Origin: Aequorivita sp. CIP111184
GTDB lineage: Bacteria; Bacteroidota; Bacteroidia; Flavobacteriales; Flavobacteriaceae
DNA length: 64,000 nt
Reading direction: 5' to 3'
Assembly (NCBI RefSeq): GCF_900489465.1
Contig: NZ_UEFQ01000026.1
Location: 124,001 to 188,000 of the forward strand
The first letter of the stretch is position 1. Every line of letters begins with the position of its first letter. This document shows, piece after piece, positions 54,940 through 63,414 of this stretch. The translations under genes were made by a program, and so were the position numbers. The notes beneath the pieces are model-generated. The model searched no databases. It worked only from the letters and a program-made list of their open reading frames with translations, and had not been told where the DNA came from.

Positions 54940-55644
54940 TTATGATTCAACTGTTTTAGAAGAATATTTTTCTCTGAATTTTTCCATTAAAACGTATACT
55001 GTTAGCAACATACTTAAAGCATATATACTATCTTCAATAGGTACAGTGCCAATTCGTATTCCTAGGTTTTCTGCATTGTTGTACCAAACTACTTCTTCGT
55101 GAATCCAGCTACCGGTTAGAAAACCATTCACAATAAAAAAAGGGACCAAAAGAATAAAGAATACGGGAAGAAAAGTATTTAGGATCTCGCGCTTATAATT
55201 AAAAATTAAGGCCATCAAAACAATAGCATATCCAAAATTTATCGCTGTATACCAACGATCGTAAAAATAAAGTAGGGTAGCAATTAAAACGGTTTGTAGT
55301 GAAAAGTAAATTATCGCTGTAGTTTTATTTGAGAATGAAAACTGCGGAAGCAAATTTTTAAATGCATAAATTGTAAAAAGACACGCATAGGGAATGCAAA
55401 TAAAGAAAAGCCATTCCTCTAAAGGCAGGTTTGCGAATTTCAGTCCCGAAAGATATTTTTCATTAAATCCCCAAAAACCATTTTGCGTAAAAATAATGTC
55501 CCAGGGAATAAAAAAAGCCATCATTATAAATGTGGCAGGGATAAAATATTTCCAGAGCTTGTAAAACTTCAACTTTGGGTGAAAACTGAAAAGAAAAGGC
55601 ACACTTAGTGAAACTAGGTCTAACAAAAGGTAAAGATGCCACAT
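54940..55644 (-). CDS. crtY: Lycopene cyclase, CrtYcd type
   Basis: A 234-residue membrane protein with about seven helices, equal to the CrtYc and CrtYd subunits fused. Each half has its own acid motif: LPLEEWLFFICIPYACLFTIYAF (about residue 76) and GTVPIEDSIYALSMLLTVYVLMEKF near the end. It closes the beta-ionone rings of lycopene to give beta-carotene. It starts 3 bases after the hydroxylase stop and is the last gene of the carotenoid operon. Confidence 0.9.
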   Translation of the reverse strand: MWHLYLLLDLVSLSVPFLFSFHPKLKFYKLWKYFIPATFIMMAFFIPWDIIFTQNGFWGFNEKYLSGLKFANLPLEEWLFFICIPYACLFTIYAFKNLLPQFSFSNKTTAIIYFSLQTVLIATLLYFYDRWYTAINFGYAIVLMALIFNYKREILNTFLPVFFILLVPFFIVNGFLTGSWIHEEVVWYNNAENLGIRIGTVPIEDSIYALSMLLTVYVLMEKFREKYSSKTVES

Positions 55645-55647
55645 AGC

Positions 55648-56097
55648 CTATTTTTTGAAGTATTTCAAGGGCGGAAATAGCATTCCGAAACATTCACCTT
55701 CTTCTTTTCCTAAATGCTTATGATGAATTTTATGGGCACGTCTTATTCCGCGTGCATACCAATTATTAGCATTTCGAAACATTTTAAAACGTTGGTGTAT
55801 AAAAATGTCGTGTACAAAAAAATAGGCAAGACCATACGCGAAAATTCCAAGGCCTATGGGCAATCCCGCCCAAAAACCGAAATAACTCCAGCCTATAAAA
55901 CAACTGATGCTGACCAATGCGTAAAAAATAAAAAAGTAGTCATTACGCTCCCACCAGCTACCGTGATCTTTGTGGTGATGGTCTTTATGTATTTTCCATA
56001 GAAAGCCATGCATAATGTATTTATGCGTAAACCAAGCCATAAATTCCATAATACAGAAAGTGGCAATGAAAATTAATATCCAAAGAGCAGTTGTCAT
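55648..56097 (-). CDS. crtZ: Beta-carotene hydroxylase, CrtZ type
   Basis: A 149-residue membrane di-iron hydroxylase of the fatty-acid hydroxylase superfamily. The His clusters are HKYIMHGFLWKIHKDHHHKDHG, HDIFIHQRF and RRAHKIHHKH. It adds hydroxyl groups to the rings of beta-carotene, giving zeaxanthin. It lies between crtB (67 bases upstream) and crtY (3 bases downstream). Length fits CrtZ. Confidence 0.92.
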   Translation of the reverse strand: MTTALWILIFIATFCIMEFMAWFTHKYIMHGFLWKIHKDHHHKDHGSWWERNDYFFIFYALVSISCFIGWSYFGFWAGLPIGLGIFAYGLAYFFVHDIFIHQRFKMFRNANNWYARGIRRAHKIHHKHLGKEEGECFGMLFPPLKYFKK

Positions 56098-56164
56098 TTT
56101 TACTTCTAAATTTGTAATTCGGGAATTGCCATTTCACATTATTAGGGGTACAATTCCCTTAAAA

Positions 56165-57007
56165 TTATTTTACCAAATTTAATTGATATTTTACGTAGCT
56201 ACGTGTTAAAAGGCCGATTTTTTCAACATTTGGAACCCGTATTCTGGCATTTTTAATTTCTGTTGCAGGCGTTTGCTGGAGCTTTTTCAGTAAACGTTTA
56301 TAATATCTATAAGCAACAAAGACACCGAGCTTAGAATCGTGCGGCAGTTGTAGAATACCCTGATAACCTTGGTTGAAATTTTCTTCTATTTCTTGGATTA
56401 TTTGAGCTTTAGATTCCTCATCCAAAGAATCAAGATTGGTATTTGGAAAATAGGTTCGGCTTAAGTTTTCATAGTCTTCTTTCAGATCACGTAAAAAATT
56501 TACTTTTTGAAATGCCGATCCCAAATTCATAGCAGATTCTTTCAATTGATTATATTTTTCAGTATCACCTTTCACAAAAACGTTTAAACACATCAAACCC
56601 ACTACGTCAGCAGAACCATATATATATTCATTAAACTCTTCTGTTGTTGAATAAACGCTTTTGGTCAAGTCCAAGCGCATACTGGACATAAATGTATCTA
56701 TTAAGGCTCTATCAATATTGTATTTGTAAACCGTGTCCTGAAAAGAATTTAAAATAGGGTTTAAGCTTATTCTATCAAATAATGCTTCTTCTAATGCATT
56801 CTCAAAGCGACTGAAAAGAACTTCTTTGTTGTAATCGTGAAACGAATCCACAATTTCATCTGCAAAACGTACAAAACCATAAATATTGTAAATGTCTTGC
56901 CGAATGGAGGGACCAAGCATTCGGGTTGCTAACGAGAAAGATGTACTGTAAGTTTCAGTAACATTTTTGCTGCATTTTTTGGAAACTATGTCAAAAAGCT
57001 CTTTCAA
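56165..57007 (-). CDS. crtB: Phytoene synthase
   Basis: A 280-residue head-to-head prenyl synthase that joins two geranylgeranyl diphosphates to phytoene. The metal-binding motifs are RFADEIVDSFHDY and FLRDLKEDYENLSRTYFP. Its ATG overlaps the crtI stop by 4 bases, so they are coupled. Length fits. The supply of geranylgeranyl diphosphate must come from a gene outside this window. Confidence 0.94.
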   Translation of the reverse strand: MKELFDIVSKKCSKNVTETYSTSFSLATRMLGPSIRQDIYNIYGFVRFADEIVDSFHDYNKEVLFSRFENALEEALFDRISLNPILNSFQDTVYKYNIDRALIDTFMSSMRLDLTKSVYSTTEEFNEYIYGSADVVGLMCLNVFVKGDTEKYNQLKESAMNLGSAFQKVNFLRDLKEDYENLSRTYFPNTNLDSLDEESKAQIIQEIEENFNQGYQGILQLPHDSKLGVFVAYRYYKRLLKKLQQTPATEIKNARIRVPNVEKIGLLTRSYVKYQLNLVK

Positions 57008-58467
57008 TTTTTGTTTTCTTTTTCGATTAAACCAGCCACTAATTTTCCAGAGATAAGGGCTGGCGGAACTCCCGGTCCGGGAACGGTAAGCTGTCCAGTG
57101 AAAAATAGATTCTTCACTTTGCCGCTTTTCAATTTAGGTCTTAAGAAAGCCGTTTGCATCAATGTATTTGCAAGTCCGTAGGCATTACCTTTATAGCTGT
57201 TGTAATCAGAAATAAAATCATTGATGCAAAAGGATTCTTTAAATATAACGTATTTTTTAACCTCTTGGTTGGTAATTTTTTCAAAACGCTCTATTATTTT
57301 ATCAAAATATTCCTCACGCAATTCCGGAATATCATCCAATCCAGGTGCTAAAGGAATTAAAAAAATACCTGCTTCCATTCCCTCTGGAGAAACACTTTTA
57401 TCTGTTTTTGAAGGAAAGCTTGCGTAAAAAAGTGGATCATTAGGCCATTGTGGCGAATCGTATATTTCTTGTGAATGCTTTTCAAAATCCACATCAAAAA
57501 ACAAAGTGTGGTGATCTACATTTTCAATTTTTTTGTTAAAGCCAACATAAAATAGGAGGGCAGAAGGGGCAAAGGTTTTCTTTTCCCAATAACTTTCCGA
57601 ATACTGACGGAATTTTTTATCCATTAGTGTTTCTGTATGATGATAATCTGCACCGCTTAGAATAACATCGGCATTAATTTTTTCACCATTTATATTTAAA
57701 GAAGTAGCTTTTCCGTTTTCTACATTTATTTTTTCAACATTTTGATTGGTCATTATTTTCACGCCAAACTCTTCGGCGAGAGTTTTCATTCCTTCAATTA
57801 CCGAATACATTCCTTTCTTTGGATGAAAAGTTCCAAGTCCAAAATCTGCATAATTCATAAAACTATAGAATGCAGGTGTATTAGAAGGTTTTGCTCCTAA
57901 AAATAAAACAGGAAATTCTAATATTGAAATCAATTTGGGATTGGTAAACTCACGGCGAACGTCTTTACTTATGGTACTAAAAAACTGACCAATCTTTTTC
58001 ATTGTGGTTACTGTAACCAACTCTAAAGGTGAAACGCCAGGTCTATATACCAAATCTTTAATAGCAATGTTATAATTGTCCATGGCTTGATCCATAAAAT
58101 CGCGAAGCTTTATAGAACTTCCTGCTTCTTCATTTTCAAAAGCAGTGTATATTTTTTCAAGAGAATCTTCAATAGTTATATAATCATCCGTTCCATAGTA
58201 GACACGGTAAGCGGGGTTTAGTTTTTGAAGTTCATAAAAGTCGGATGGAGTTTTATCGAAATCTTTAAAAAAACGTTCAAAAACATCAGGCATCCAGTAC
58301 CACGTAGGACCCATGTCAAAAGTAAAACCATCTTTTTTGAACTGTCTGGCACGTCCGCCAATGGTTTGGTTTTTTTCGTAAATAGTTACATTATTTCCCG
58401 CCTGAGCCAAATAGCAAGAAGCAGCAAGTGATGAGAAGCCAGAACCTATAATAGCAATTTTCTTCAT
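57004..58467 (-). CDS. crtI: Phytoene desaturase
   Basis: The start MKKIAIIGSGFSSLAASCYLAQ (58467) puts the FAD-binding motif at the usual place. An ATG four codons upstream lies inside the inverted repeat. The about 487-residue flavoprotein shows KNQTIGGRARQFKKDGFTFDMGPTWYWMPDVFERF and the C-terminal LFFTGQLTVPGPGVPPALISG, typical of CrtI. It converts phytoene to lycopene in four desaturation steps. It is the first structural gene of the cluster, with its -7 box embedded in a putative CarH operator. Confidence 0.94.
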   Translation of the reverse strand: MKKIAIIGSGFSSLAASCYLAQAGNNVTIYEKNQTIGGRARQFKKDGFTFDMGPTWYWMPDVFERFFKDFDKTPSDFYELQKLNPAYRVYYGTDDYITIEDSLEKIYTAFENEEAGSSIKLRDFMDQAMDNYNIAIKDLVYRPGVSPLELVTVTTMKKIGQFFSTISKDVRREFTNPKLISILEFPVLFLGAKPSNTPAFYSFMNYADFGLGTFHPKKGMYSVIEGMKTLAEEFGVKIMTNQNVEKINVENGKATSLNINGEKINADVILSGADYHHTETLMDKKFRQYSESYWEKKTFAPSALLFYVGFNKKIENVDHHTLFFDVDFEKHSQEIYDSPQWPNDPLFYASFPSKTDKSVSPEGMEAGIFLIPLAPGLDDIPELREEYFDKIIERFEKITNQEVKKYVIFKESFCINDFISDYNSYKGNAYGLANTLMQTAFLRPKLKSGKVKNLFFTGQLTVPGPGVPPALISGKLVAGLIEKENKN

Positions 58468-58468
58468 A

Positions 58469-58500
58469 TTGTTTAACAAATTTACACTTTATTTAAACAA
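58469..58500. promoter_or_regulatory. Putative CarH operator overlapping the crtI promoter
   Basis: Eight-base arms TTGTTTAA (58469-58476) and TTAAACAA (58493-58500) with a 16-base centre. On the minus strand the centre holds TAAATTTG (58477-58484), a full TAnnTTTG -7 box, 9 bases before the crtI ATG. The same TGTTTA-N18-TAAACA layout precedes the regulator gene. Confidence 0.65.
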
Positions 58501-58609
58501 AAAAGAGATTTGCAGAATCTATTTTTTATATTCTTATATAGTTTCTATAAATAACATATAATTGAGAACGATGTTTAGCCGTAAAAGATAGTTTTCAAGA
58601 TATTAAATA

Positions 58610-59512
58610 TCAATTATTTAACCCTTTATCAACTTGGTCTGTAAACTGTTTTATGTCTTTGAAAAATTTTACATTTTTCGTATTCTTTGTATTTTTCCCA
58701 ACCTTACGCCCCAAAACCCAAAGTTCACATGGACCTTTAGATTGTACTTCACTCTGAAAATCCTCGAGATATTTTTCAAAATTGTCTTTTTCAGGACGTA
58801 CCGTAAAATAGGTTACAAAAATTACTTTCGTTTTTGTTTTGAGCACATATATTAAACTTTCCAAGGGGATATTAGCTCCTAAAAATAGTGTATTAAATCC
58901 TGCTGAAAGAAGTTCGTAATTGGCATACAGTAAGCCAATTTCGTGAATTTCTTGATAAGGAAGATAAAGGGAAAAAAACTGTTTGTTTTTCTCTGAAATA
59001 CTTGCTTTTTGTTTTGCCGAATGCTCTATTATAGAATGTTTTATTTTTTCTGAAATAAAATGTTCGTGAGAAGGATCAATAGTTCCAGAATGCCATAGGA
59101 TGCCCATTTCATTAAGCAGGGGCACGAAAATGTCCGAAAAAATTTCTCTGAACGATTTCTTTTCTAAAAGTTTTTCTAGCGTATCGTCAAAAAGTTCCCC
59201 ATCAAACTCAAACATTGCAGATTTAAAAATATTGAGCACATATTCAGAGTCAATCCCATTAATGCTCTTTTTTATCAACGTCTGAATTTCTGAAGCGTCT
59301 AGGCTTGCAATTTTTGAAATTTTATGACCAGCATTGTATAGGTAAGCAACATTCAATAACTTTTTAAGGTTATTTAGATCATACTTTCTGATGTTTGTAT
59401 CGGTACGATCAGGTTCGAGAAGATTGTAGCGTTTCTCCCAAATCCTAATAGTATGTGCTTTAACGTTTGAAAGATTTTCAAGATCTTTAATGCCAAATTC
59501 ATTTTTGACCAC
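58610..59512 (-). CDS. carH: MerR-type regulator with B12-binding domain (CarH/LitR photoreceptor-like)
   Basis: A 300-residue protein. The N-terminal MerR helix-turn-helix (GIKDLENLSNVKAHTIRIWEKRYNLLEP, about residues 7-75) is followed by a helical cobalamin-capping domain (about 90-165) and a Rossmann B12-binding domain (about 178-290). The cap carries W140-x9-E150-H151, the motif over the adenosyl group in CarH. The fold keeps E188-I-H190-E-I-G193, in which the His is the lower cobalt ligand. Characterised members bind adenosylcobalamin in the dark, tetramerise on DNA and repress; light breaks the Co-C bond and frees the carotenoid genes. It lies directly upstream of crtI in the same direction. 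Loss of neither motif is seen, so photoreception is likely. Confidence 0.9.
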   Translation of the reverse strand: MVKNEFGIKDLENLSNVKAHTIRIWEKRYNLLEPDRTDTNIRKYDLNNLKKLLNVAYLYNAGHKISKIASLDASEIQTLIKKSINGIDSEYVLNIFKSAMFEFDGELFDDTLEKLLEKKSFREIFSDIFVPLLNEMGILWHSGTIDPSHEHFISEKIKHSIIEHSAKQKASISEKNKQFFSLYLPYQEIHEIGLLYANYELLSAGFNTLFLGANIPLESLIYVLKTKTKVIFVTYFTVRPEKDNFEKYLEDFQSEVQSKGPCELWVLGRKVGKNTKNTKNVKFFKDIKQFTDQVDKGLNN

Positions 59513-59563
59513 AGAATAATTATTTTAAAATATTGGGTTAATGTACTAAAAAGAAGTGAATAC

Positions 59564-59593
59564 TGTTTATAAAAATAATAAATTCTTTAAACA
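59564..59593. promoter_or_regulatory. Second putative CarH operator, upstream of carH
   Basis: TGTTTA (59564-59569) and TAAACA (59588-59593) are separated by 18 bases, exactly as at crtI. On the minus strand a TATTTTTA element, close to the -7 consensus, lies within it. Autoregulation is inferred. Confidence 0.55.
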
Positions 59594-59608
59594 ATAAAAT
59601 AAAATTTG

Positions 59609-59691
59609 TACCCGGAATGGGACTTGAACCCACACGCCCTAAGGACACATGGCCCTCAACCATGCCTGTCTACCAATTCCAGCACCCGGGT
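59609..59691 (-). tRNA. tRNA-Leu (anticodon GAG)
   Basis: An 83-nucleotide class II tRNA. The 7-pair acceptor stem is ACCCGGG with TCCGGGT, and the anticodon arm is CATGG-TTGAGGG-CCATG with GAG at plus positions 59655-59657 (as CTC). A long variable arm and a T arm GTGGG-TTCAAGT-CCCAT follow. The CCA end is not encoded. Confidence 0.95.
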
Positions 59692-59737
59692 GGATACTCG
59701 TTAAAATTTAAAGCAATTTAAGAAATGCCTTAAACAA

Positions 59738-59766
59738 AAAAAGTTAAACCGTGGGTTTAACTTTTT
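59738..59766 (-). terminator. Strong terminator after the tRNA-Lys remnant
   Basis: A 13-pair stem (AAAAAGTTAAACC/GGTTTAACTTTTT) with a GTG loop. On the minus strand it directly follows the tRNA remnant. Confidence 0.85.
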
Positions 59767-59767
59767 G

Positions 59768-59814
59768 TGACCTGACTGGGGCTCAAACCCAGGACCACCT
59801 CTTTAAAAGTGAGA
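59768..59814 (-). pseudogene. 3'-half of a tRNA-Lys(TTT)-like gene, probable att remnant
   Basis: On the minus strand this reads as an anticodon arm (TCTCA-CTTTTAA-AGAGG, anticodon TTT, with a mismatch at the loop), a 5-base variable loop TGGTC, a perfect T arm (CTGGG-TTTGAGC-CCCAG), and TCAGGTC plus discriminator A of the acceptor strand. No matching GACCTGA or D arm lies upstream, so the 5' half is missing. Integrases that insert into tRNA genes leave such 3' halves at one end of the element. Confidence 0.75.
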
Positions 59815-60426
59815 GGCCACAAAACTTAGTAATCGTAATCAGTTAAAATTCAAGTTATTAGATTTTAGAAAACACCTAAAAAATTGACTTCAATTTTCAT
59901 TATTACTTATTTTATTAGAGGATCAAAATCAGTGAGAACACCAATGAATACAGGTGCTAACAACGATTGATTCCCAAAATTATAAAAATGAACGTTTTTT
60001 TAATAATAGTGCGAAGATAATAGTATTTCTTGAGGTCTGGAAGGAAAGATTTAAAAAGTAATCCGTCTAGTTCTTCAATTCTAGTAATTATAAGTGTTAA
60101 CTGAGACTAAAAGTAAAATGACAGAAATTAAATAAGAGCTTGGAGTGGGTGAAATAATTTTTTAGAGCTTAAAAATTTGAAGTATCATGACCCAAAACAG
60201 AACAACTAAGAAATTGAATTTCTCCCCTTAAAGCCAATTTAAAACCTTCTGAAAAATAAAACCGTCCTACCCAAACAGTAGAACGGTTTTTGGAAACATG
60301 GCAAAACAATTCTCCCCAGAATATGAATTGTTATTTCCAGTACAAAGTACGGGAGCTATTTACCCATTTCTTTACGGGATTCCGTAAAGCGATGATTATT
60401 TTCAGGCTAAAACCTAAAGCTCTTCA
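59815..60426. other. Gene-free stretch at the start of the putative island
   Basis: About 600 bases, very A/T rich, without a credible coding frame. It contains the strong hairpin at 60258-60290 and otherwise no repeat or promoter I can support. Confidence 0.6.
60258..60290. terminator. Hairpin terminator downstream of the response regulator
   Basis: AAAACCGT...ACGGTTTT with an inner CTAC/GTAG stem and one mismatch. It lies 137 bases after the response-regulator stop, with T runs on both strands. Confidence 0.7.
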
Positions 60427-61098
60427 TTAAATTAACCCTAAATCTTTCACCATTGCCACCAGATGGATGGCATTTTTGGCTTTAAAGTGAACGCAAAGTT
60501 TCCCCACCCGCTTTTCTACGGAACTTAAACTATTAGGCTGAATATTTACATTCCTAAAATAATCACTGATTTCTTTTTGTGACAAACCGTTTGCCAGTTG
60601 TGCCATTAAGGCAATATCATAATCTTCTATAACAGGGGTAGACTTTCTAGAGAGTGCATTTTCAACTTGGGGGGATAGATAGGTTTCTCCCTCAAAAACT
60701 TTATGTATTGCAGTCTTCAATTCTTCAAGTCCCTTTCTGCCTTTACATACGTAGCCGTTTAACTTGTGATTCATAACAAGGGAGCGCACCCGCTGTAATC
60801 GGTCTTCTACGGAATAGGCTATAATAGGTAATTCGGGATGTTTGTATTTTAGTGTGGCTATTAGTTCTTCCCCAGACGAAAAAGTTTGCTCCCTAAAATC
60901 AGGAATATAGGAGAGATCTGTTATTAACAAATCAAAGGGAGCTTCCTCCAATTTTGCCTTTTCTATTTTTAGGAAAGCATCATCACAATACACAACTTCG
61001 GTAATAGCTTCAATCTTTAAAGCTTGCAATACAGCTATTACTCCCTGGTTAATACAATCGAGGTCGTCTGAAATTAGCACTTTCTTAAACATACTCAA
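60427..61098 (-). CDS. LuxR/NarL-type response regulator
   Basis: A 223-residue two-domain regulator. The receiver domain (about residues 5-130) has the acidic pair SDD, the phosphorylation Asp in LLITDLSY and the switch Lys in YVCKGRKG. The C-terminal helix-turn-helix (about 155-223, LANGLSQKEISDYF...SLSSVEKRVGKLCVHFKAKNAIHLVAMV) is LuxR-like but diverged. Its start overlaps the kinase stop by 4 bases. It should control genes in response to the kinase; targets are unknown, though the repeat protein just upstream is a candidate. Confidence 0.88.
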   Translation of the reverse strand: MSMFKKVLISDDLDCINQGVIAVLQALKIEAITEVVYCDDAFLKIEKAKLEEAPFDLLITDLSYIPDFREQTFSSGEELIATLKYKHPELPIIAYSVEDRLQRVRSLVMNHKLNGYVCKGRKGLEELKTAIHKVFEGETYLSPQVENALSRKSTPVIEDYDIALMAQLANGLSQKEISDYFRNVNIQPNSLSSVEKRVGKLCVHFKAKNAIHLVAMVKDLGLI

Positions 61099-62747
61099 AT
61101 AATTATAGTTGCTTTAAACCCTTTATTTGGTTCTGATTCAAAAGTAATCGTTCCGTTTATTGCTTTTATGCGGGATTCCGCATTCTGAAGTCCATTGCTC
61201 GTTTTTAATATACCACCCTTTCCATTATCGGCATATTTGATGGCAATACCTTTTCCTTTTTGCTCGAAATTCAGTACCACGGTAGTGGCGTTACTGTGCT
61301 TTGCCATATTCGTCATCAACTCCTGCAATACCCTAAAGAGATTGGTTTTTTTAATAGCAGTTACCATGCTCCAATCAATGGGGGAGCTATCTCTTCGGAT
61401 TACAGATACATTTTCGTTTTCATAACCCAACAACAAATCAGACAAGATTTCCTGAAAATTTTCAACATCAATGGCACTGTTTTCCTTGGAAATATCGCGG
61501 CTCTTGCTATAAATGGATTCGAGATCGTCTAGAATTTCATCTTTTTCGGCAGGCTTGCTCTGTAGTTTCGCCATCAGTCTGTACACATCGTTTGCAACTT
61601 CGTCGTGTACTTTTTTGGAGATACGCTTTTCAGTTGTATGTACCTGCTTGATCTTCTCCTGTTTGTGCTTGTTCCTTATTGTGAAATAAAGAACAATACT
61701 CACCAAAAACCCTACTATAGCCAATGCCAATATCGAGATGGTCCACGTTTTCTGCTTTTCTTTCTCCAATTGGGCAGCAAGGGTATTTTTGCGTTCCTTC
61801 TCCACATTGTATTTCATAAAAGCATTCTTATTCTCTGCCAGTTGTTTTTCCTTGGTAATGCTATCGGTTATTTTTTCAAACTGTACTACTCTTGGGTCAG
61901 GGCTCATACTTACAAAAAGCGAAAGGGCATCTTCTAAAAAGGATAGGCTGTTAATGTTATTCGCTATCTCATATCCTTTGTTTGCAAATTCCAATGCCTG
62001 CTTAGTATCACCTTGGTCAAAATAATAGTGCGCCAGACTTTTATAGCTGGAATATTTGCCCTGCATATCGTTTTCGAGTTCCCTGAGTTCCAACGCCTGC
62101 TGCATATTTGCCAGAGCCTCCTCACTGTTCCCAATTTTAGCCTGTGCCACGCCTTTATTGTTCAATACCCTAGCATAGGCCATTGTGTTTTCCTTTAGCC
62201 CTCTTTTTATCAAGGCAAGGTCAAACTGTTCCAAGGCTTTTTCATAGCGGCCCATATCCATATATACATTGCCGGTATTATTTAAAAGAGTAAGGCTGTC
62301 ATTTCTATTTGAAGAGAATTTTAAGGCATTGGTGTAGGCTTTAATAGTTTCTTCATATCTGTAGGTAGACCGGTAAATTTTGCCCAACTGATTATAAAGT
62401 CCTTTTTTGGCATCAACTAAAGTATCTGCATGAAAGGATGTATCAATTAATTCAAAGGCTTCCACAGTTGCTGCTTCACTTTCATAGCTATTTCCCATTT
62501 CAAACTCAGCAATGGCAATCATCCGTAAGTCCTGGATAGCCTCATAGGTGTTCTTGCCTTTTAGGTGCTTTTGTTTTAAACGGGTATAATAACTAATTGC
62601 ATTAGGGAAATCTGAGCTGTGCTGCGGATTTACAATATGATTGAAGTGGTAAGTAGTACTGTCAATTTTATATTGAGCAGTCATTTTTCGTGGTAAAATG
62701 ATTAATACAAGACAAAAAAATAGGAATGAAAATTGGGGCTTCTTCAT
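61095..62747 (-). CDS. TPR sensor histidine kinase (HisKA_3/LiaS-like)
   Basis: A 550-residue membrane kinase. It has a signal-like N-terminus (FLFFCLVLIILPRKMTAQ), five or so tetratricopeptide repeats (about residues 40-290), a transmembrane helix (about 330-350, TWTISILALAIVGFLVSIVLYFT), a dimerisation helix with the phospho-acceptor His (KRISKKVHDEVANDVYRLM), and an ATPase domain with LQELMTNMAKHSNA and DNGKGG. The periplasmic TPR part probably senses a protein or peptide. It is coupled by ATGA overlap to its response regulator. This TPR-kinase layout is common in Bacteroidota. Confidence 0.9.
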   Translation of the reverse strand: MKKPQFSFLFFCLVLIILPRKMTAQYKIDSTTYHFNHIVNPQHSSDFPNAISYYTRLKQKHLKGKNTYEAIQDLRMIAIAEFEMGNSYESEAATVEAFELIDTSFHADTLVDAKKGLYNQLGKIYRSTYRYEETIKAYTNALKFSSNRNDSLTLLNNTGNVYMDMGRYEKALEQFDLALIKRGLKENTMAYARVLNNKGVAQAKIGNSEEALANMQQALELRELENDMQGKYSSYKSLAHYYFDQGDTKQALEFANKGYEIANNINSLSFLEDALSLFVSMSPDPRVVQFEKITDSITKEKQLAENKNAFMKYNVEKERKNTLAAQLEKEKQKTWTISILALAIVGFLVSIVLYFTIRNKHKQEKIKQVHTTEKRISKKVHDEVANDVYRLMAKLQSKPAEKDEILDDLESIYSKSRDISKENSAIDVENFQEILSDLLLGYENENVSVIRRDSSPIDWSMVTAIKKTNLFRVLQELMTNMAKHSNATTVVLNFEQKGKGIAIKYADNGKGGILKTSNGLQNAESRIKAINGTITFESEPNKGFKATIII

Positions 62748-62832
62748 TCCTCAAAAATAGGAACTAATTTTTGGAAATTGTTAGATGCTGACATCATTTC
62801 CAATTATTCTGCTTGTATAGATGATTTATTTT

Positions 62833-63270
62833 TTAAATACACAATAACATCAATACAGCAACAGGAACCGCATCTGTTATAGTATAAATAACTGTGTTGT
62901 AATCCCCTTTTCCCATCCTTAAATAGGTGCCATCCCAAGTGTACAGTACTGTGTTGTATTCCCCTTTTCCTTCTCGAATATATTTTCCATCCCAAGTAAG
63001 GAGTACAGTATTATATGCACCCTTTCCCTGCCGAAGGTAATGTCCATCCCACGTATATAAAACTGTATTGTAGGCTCCCTTTCCCAAACGGATATATTGC
63101 TCATCTATCGTATAGAGCACCGTATTGTAACTTCCTTTTCCCTGTCTTAAATATGTCCCATCCCAAGTATATAGTACCTCATTGTAAATGCCTTTCCCTT
63201 GGCGAATATAATTTTGACTGAATAACGCTCTAGTAATAAAAAAGAATAGCAATAAGAATTTTACTCTCAT
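62833..63270 (-). CDS. Secreted protein built of six 19-residue repeats
   Basis: The start MRVKFLLLFFFITRALFSQ (63270) gives a signal peptide; an ATG five codons upstream is also possible. The mature protein is six back-to-back copies of Y-I/L-R-x-G-K-G-x-Y-N-T-V-L-Y-T-W-D-G-x, encoded at 62869-63210, and ends with a hydrophobic AVPVAVLMLLCI tail. Odd-numbered copies begin YIR and even-numbered YLR. It resembles short beta-repeat proteins of Bacteroidota sometimes annotated as 5-fold beta-flower, but with six units. It lies 85 bases upstream of the TPR kinase, on the same strand. Function unknown. Confidence 0.8.
   Translation of the reverse strand: MRVKFLLLFFFITRALFSQNYIRQGKGIYNEVLYTWDGTYLRQGKGSYNTVLYTIDEQYIRLGKGAYNTVLYTWDGHYLRQGKGAYNTVLLTWDGKYIREGKGEYNTVLYTWDGTYLRMGKGDYNTVIYTITDAVPVAVLMLLCI
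62869..63210 (-). repeat. Six tandem 57-base coding repeats
   Basis: Six in-frame units of exactly 57 bases with no spacers, encoding the 19-residue repeat. Codon changes between units show that they are not recent copies. Confidence 0.85.
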
Positions 63271-63414
63271 AAAATTTATTTTCAAATAAGATACAACTTT
63301 ATTAATACTTCATTGGTCCAACCTAAGGCAGCGTTTAGTAGTTGGCAATAAATTATAAACCATTAATTTTTTCTGTTTACTCTAGCATTGCTTCCCATTC
63401 TTCCATAAATTCAT

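Noticed and set aside
59768-59820. A second intact tRNA next to tRNA-Leu
   Set aside because: The T arm, variable loop and anticodon arm are present, but there is no 5' acceptor strand or D arm, so it is a 3' remnant.
62869-63210. CRISPR array
   Set aside because: The repeats are directly adjacent, multiples of three and in frame, and encode a protein repeat; there are no spacers or cas genes.
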